DNA of 64,000 nucleotides, taken from NCBI GenBank assembly GCA_039814575.1, contig JBCCAY010000002.1:186001-250000 (forward strand), read 5' to 3'. Positions 60,962 to 64,000 of the stretch are shown one piece after another. Within the stretch, counting starts at the first letter, position 1. Every line of letters starts with the position of its first letter. This DNA comes from MED-G105 sp039814575. Its GTDB lineage: Bacteria > Pseudomonadota > Alphaproteobacteria > Caulobacterales > Parvularculaceae. Made by a program: the position numbers and the translations under genes. Under the pieces are notes generated by a model. The model saw only the letters and a program-made list of their open reading frames with translations. It had not been told where the DNA came from and did not search any database.

Positions 60962-63706
60962 TCACTCCGCGGCGCTGGCGCGTTTGGCCGGCGCGGACCA
61001 GGTCGGCGCGCCGTCGCTGGCAGTGGGTTTCGCTCTAGCGGCGTCGCTGTTCATGGGCTTTTCGTCGTTCGTCCCTTGAGGCGACGGGGGATCGCCTTTG
61101 ACGGCGTCGGCGCCGGAGGGCAGGAACAACGTCACGCGCGTGCCTTTGCCCGGCGTTGATTCCATGTGCACCCAGCCGCCATGCAGGCTGATAAAGCGTT
61201 GCACCAGCGCAAGGCCAAGACCTGCCCCGGACGACGGACCGCTCGATTCAAACGCGTCAAAGGCTTTGGCTTGGTCTTCGCCGGAAACGCCGCGACCGGA
61301 ATCCTCCACGGCGATCCGAACAAGCCCCGGCGTGCGGTCCGCGGTCAGACGAATATCGCCGCCGGCGCCAGTATACGCAAAGGCGTTCGAAAGCAGATTG
61401 AATAAGACCTGTTTTAAACGGCGCTCATCAGCGTCGACCGCGCCGATGTCTTTGGCGCAACTGACGGTGAGCGCGACTTGCGTGTCTTCCGCTTTTAGCG
61501 CCGCGTAGGCTGCTGCGTTGGTCAGAAGGTCTTTGATGTCGACGGCGCTGCGATCAAGCGACATTTTGCCGGCGTCGATCGCTGCGAGGTCCATAATGTC
61601 GGCGATGAGGTCTTTCAGCGTGTACGCCGCCGTCAAGACGCTTGAGACATAGTCTTTCTGACGATCGTTCAGGACGCCGAACATCTGACCGTCGATCATT
61701 TCGGAAAAGCCGATGATTGTGTTCAACGGCGTGCGTAATTGGTAGGAGACATGGTCGACAAATTTCGATTTTTGTCGGTCGATGTCTTCCAAGAAAGCGT
61801 TGCGTTCTTTCAGTTCTTTCTCGCGTTCCCGGCTGTCGGTGACGTCAAGAAAGTGCACGAGCGTCGCGCCGTCGGGCAGCGGCTCGGTGCCAAAAGATAA
61901 GGTTCGCCCGTCCGCCAGTGACAAAGTCACGTCGTGCATGGGCGTACGGTCTTCACTGCGCATAGAGGTGATGCGCGCTTTGATGCGAATGAGCGCGTCG
62001 CCGCCTTCGGCGATGCGTCCTCGAATTGAGCCGAGGACTTTCTCAATGTGCGGACGGCTTTCAAGGAGGGCGTCGTCGAGCCCCCACAGATCGCGAAACG
62101 CGTCATTGTGCAGCTTGAGCCGTCCGTCGGCGCCGAACGTCGCGACGCCCTCAGCGAGATTATTCAGCGTCGCCCTTTGGACCTTAATTTGCGTGTTGTG
62201 CAGGGTTTCGAACCGCAAGCGCTCGGTGATGTCTTCAAAGACAACAACCAATCCTCCAAGTGGGTGATGCGCTTTGGCGACCCGCAAGGTGCGCCCATCC
62301 GGCAAGGTCCATACTTCGTCGGGGGCGGCGCCGGCGCGGCCCGCGTCCGCTGGCGACGTTTCCTCCGTATAAAGCGCTAATTGTTCAGCCCGCCAGGCGC
62401 GGTAATTCGCCTGTTCCGGTAAGCGGCTGGCGTTGCGCAAACGATCGAGAATGTCGCCATGGCTCGGACGTGCGTCTAGCTCGACCGTTTCCAGCCCCCA
62501 TAGAGATTGGAACGCTGCGTTGTAATAGGAGAGTTCTTGATTGACGCCGAAAATTGCAACGGCGGTGGGAATTTGATCGAGCGTCTTGCGGTTGGCTTCT
62601 AGGTGCCGCGCAAGATCCGCTTTGGTGCGTTCGAACGCCGTGACGTCGACAGCGAAGCCGGCAAGCGCTGACCCCTCGCCGGTATGCACCGGCGCTTCGG
62701 TGACCGCGAAGATGCGGCGCTCGCCGCGGACATTAACGGCGATGCGCGCCTCGGCGGTGGATTTTTCATCGGCCGCGCGTCCGGCGAGCCGGCGCGCGGC
62801 GGCGTCGAGCTCGATTTGATCTTTATAAACGACCGCGAGCGTCGGCGCTTCGACAATCTCCGCATAGGCCGCATTGGCCCAGGTGATTTTTAAGTCCGGT
62901 CCGCGGCGCCATGCCGGGATGGGCGCTTTTTCCAGTTGCGCAAGGGCGCTGTGAAGGTCGGCGACATTGTGGCGCACGCGACCGACAACGCCGTCGTCTT
63001 CTGTCATGCTGGCGACGGGGTCGGTAAGCCATAGCGCCGCTTGCCCGCCGGCTGTCCGGCCTTCAGCTTCAATTGCGCGGCCTTCGCGCGTTAAGACCGC
63101 GCCCGAAAAAGAGACCCCATGACGTCTTAGGTCGTCGACGCTTTCTCGTAGCGTGGTCGGCGCGGCCTCGGCGGATTCTTCTTTAACCGGAAGATCGCCG
63201 AGCGCATTCAAGAGGCGATCGACCGGCCCATTCGGCGCACTTGCGTTGCTTTCAGCGCCGGCTTCGACCGCGGCGAAGGACATTAGAGAGGCGAGCGCTG
63301 ACGGTCCGCCGAGGATGCGGGGCGCGCCCCAGCCGTTTTCGGAGTCTGCTTCGCTTTCGTCCCAGACGAGAATAAGGCCGCGATGGGCGGAGAGAACAGC
63401 TTCGGATTTTTCAAGCCGCGCTTCCATTTCAGCGAGGTGCTTTGTCCACTGAGCGGCGGCGCGCTCACGCGCCGCACCCGCGCGCATCGCCCAGGCGACA
63501 CCGGCGGCGGCAAGCGCCGCTGAGCACGCTGCGCCGATCAGCAACGGATCGCCAAATCCGGCCGCGTTCGAAGCGTTTTCGCCAAGGCTTAGGGGCGACG
63601 GCGCGCCGCCGGTCGGAGCGCCGCCGCTTTGGGCGAAGGCTGACGCCGACGACAGAAGGCCTGACGCCAAACCGGTAAATTGACACATTCGTCTCTTCAG
63701 ACTCAT
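60962..63706 (-). CDS. divL: DivL-type tyrosine pseudo-histidine kinase
   Basis: Membrane-anchored regulator of about 914 residues. An N-terminal signal/anchor (about 1-25) and a second hydrophobic segment (about 60-80) precede three PAS regions, then a HisKA-like dimerisation domain and HATPase. The residue normally holding the phosphohistidine is tyrosine: VDHVSYQLRTPLNTIIGFSE (Tyr655), as in Caulobacter DivL, which lacks kinase activity of the usual type and controls CckA in the CtrA pathway. ATP-binding boxes remain: NLLSNAFAY, VEDSGRGVSG and GAGLGLALV. The start at 63706 gives MSLKRRMCQ; the longer frame adds 31 residues. Neighbouring CtrA-type boxes fit the role. Confidence 0.9.
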   Translation of the reverse strand: MSLKRRMCQFTGLASGLLSSASAFAQSGGAPTGGAPSPLSLGENASNAAGFGDPLLIGAACSAALAAAGVAWAMRAGAARERAAAQWTKHLAEMEARLEKSEAVLSAHRGLILVWDESEADSENGWGAPRILGGPSALASLMSFAAVEAGAESNASAPNGPVDRLLNALGDLPVKEESAEAAPTTLRESVDDLRRHGVSFSGAVLTREGRAIEAEGRTAGGQAALWLTDPVASMTEDDGVVGRVRHNVADLHSALAQLEKAPIPAWRRGPDLKITWANAAYAEIVEAPTLAVVYKDQIELDAAARRLAGRAADEKSTAEARIAVNVRGERRIFAVTEAPVHTGEGSALAGFAVDVTAFERTKADLARHLEANRKTLDQIPTAVAIFGVNQELSYYNAAFQSLWGLETVELDARPSHGDILDRLRNASRLPEQANYRAWRAEQLALYTEETSPADAGRAGAAPDEVWTLPDGRTLRVAKAHHPLGGLVVVFEDITERLRFETLHNTQIKVQRATLNNLAEGVATFGADGRLKLHNDAFRDLWGLDDALLESRPHIEKVLGSIRGRIAEGGDALIRIKARITSMRSEDRTPMHDVTLSLADGRTLSFGTEPLPDGATLVHFLDVTDSREREKELKERNAFLEDIDRQKSKFVDHVSYQLRTPLNTIIGFSEMIDGQMFGVLNDRQKDYVSSVLTAAYTLKDLIADIMDLAAIDAGKMSLDRSAVDIKDLLTNAAAYAALKAEDTQVALTVSCAKDIGAVDADERRLKQVLFNLLSNAFAYTGAGGDIRLTADRTPGLVRIAVEDSGRGVSGEDQAKAFDAFESSGPSSGAGLGLALVQRFISLHGGWVHMESTPGKGTRVTLFLPSGADAVKGDPPSPQGTNDEKPMNSDAARAKPTASDGAPTWSAPAKRASAAE

Positions 63707-64000
63707 GATTTCCAATCCGAGCAATGGCGTTTCGTCGCCACATTCGTTTTTCGCGCATTTCGCGCTTTTGATCCTGGCCGCTTTGCCATACGCCGCCACG
63801 AGCGATTAGCGGGCAGTTGTCGCTTAAAGAGCGTCAGTTATGGCGAACACTTTGGCCCAACCGACATAAACAGGATGTCTTCGTCAGAGATACGCTTTAT
63901 GAACACCCGCCCATCGAAAGTTCGGCCTTTCGCGACGATGACAACCAAGCCCCACACAACGCGCGATTGGTTCTATCATCGCCCATAATTAAGGGGCTAT
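63707..64000. other. Region upstream of divL to window end
   Basis: About 294 nt with the divL promoter expected. A plus-strand frame here shows no ribosome site or family similarity. No RNA or repeat recognised; the next gene lies beyond the window. Confidence 0.4.

Overview
The window is chromosomal DNA from an alphaproteobacterium. It is moderately GC-rich by eye, and Caulobacterales, Parvularculales or a relative seems most likely. The reasons are a DivL-type pseudo-histidine kinase with tyrosine in place of the phospho-acceptor histidine, a giant (about 180 kDa) NAD-dependent glutamate dehydrogenase, an rpe / heparinase-II/III-like / purH neighbourhood, a FecI/FecR/TonB-receptor module, and TTAA-N7-TTAA (CtrA-type) sites. 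The species cannot be named from sequence alone. There is no prophage, CRISPR array or insertion sequence; coding density is high and most genes are housekeeping.

Layout. 0-5 kb: the end of a short-chain dehydrogenase and a thiolase (acyl-CoA metabolism), then on the minus strand a Tat-exported PhoD phosphatase and a small membrane protein with an LDDFD repeat. 5-15 kb: gltD, gltB, nadE and gltX in a row on the plus strand (glutamate/glutamine-linked enzymes), then a convergent LOG-family gene. 15-24 kb: a LysM envelope protein, a four-helix membrane protein, a three-gene minus-strand operon (TelA-like / membrane-anchored DUF6384-like / long coiled coil) of unknown function, sucC without sucD, and small hypothetical genes. 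24-37 kb: a DUF389 membrane protein; an aldehyde dehydrogenase / GMC oxidoreductase / MmyB-type regulator / NTF2-like cluster; two tandem paralogous exported alpha/beta hydrolases; purU; and a class III (glutathione-dependent formaldehyde) alcohol dehydrogenase with an altered structural zinc site.

37-48 kb: a 10-TM metal exporter-like protein; a TonB-dependent receptor divergent from fecI-fecR; tRNA-Ala(CGC) with a partial copy of its 3' end next to it; yggT; an aldo/keto reductase; an exported small membrane protein. 48-53 kb: rpe overlapping a heparinase-like gene, a CapD/FlaA1-type nucleotide-sugar dehydratase, and purH. 53-64 kb, all minus strand: NAD-glutamate dehydrogenase, a multi-pass membrane protein, a DUF985 cupin, a TPR protein and divL.

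How parts fit together. GltBD (assimilation), NAD-GDH (catabolism), NadE (glutamine-dependent) and GltX (glutamate charging) all use the same amino-acid pool. The ALDH and GMC enzymes could oxidise an alcohol to an acid in two steps. AdhC and PurU both belong to C1/formate metabolism. FecI-FecR with the STN-domain receptor forms a surface-signalling iron-uptake module. DivL together with two CtrA-like boxes points to a CtrA cell-cycle network. The least understood locus, and the best candidate for an undescribed system, is the TelA-like / DUF6384-like / coiled-coil operon at about 16.9-20.7 kb.
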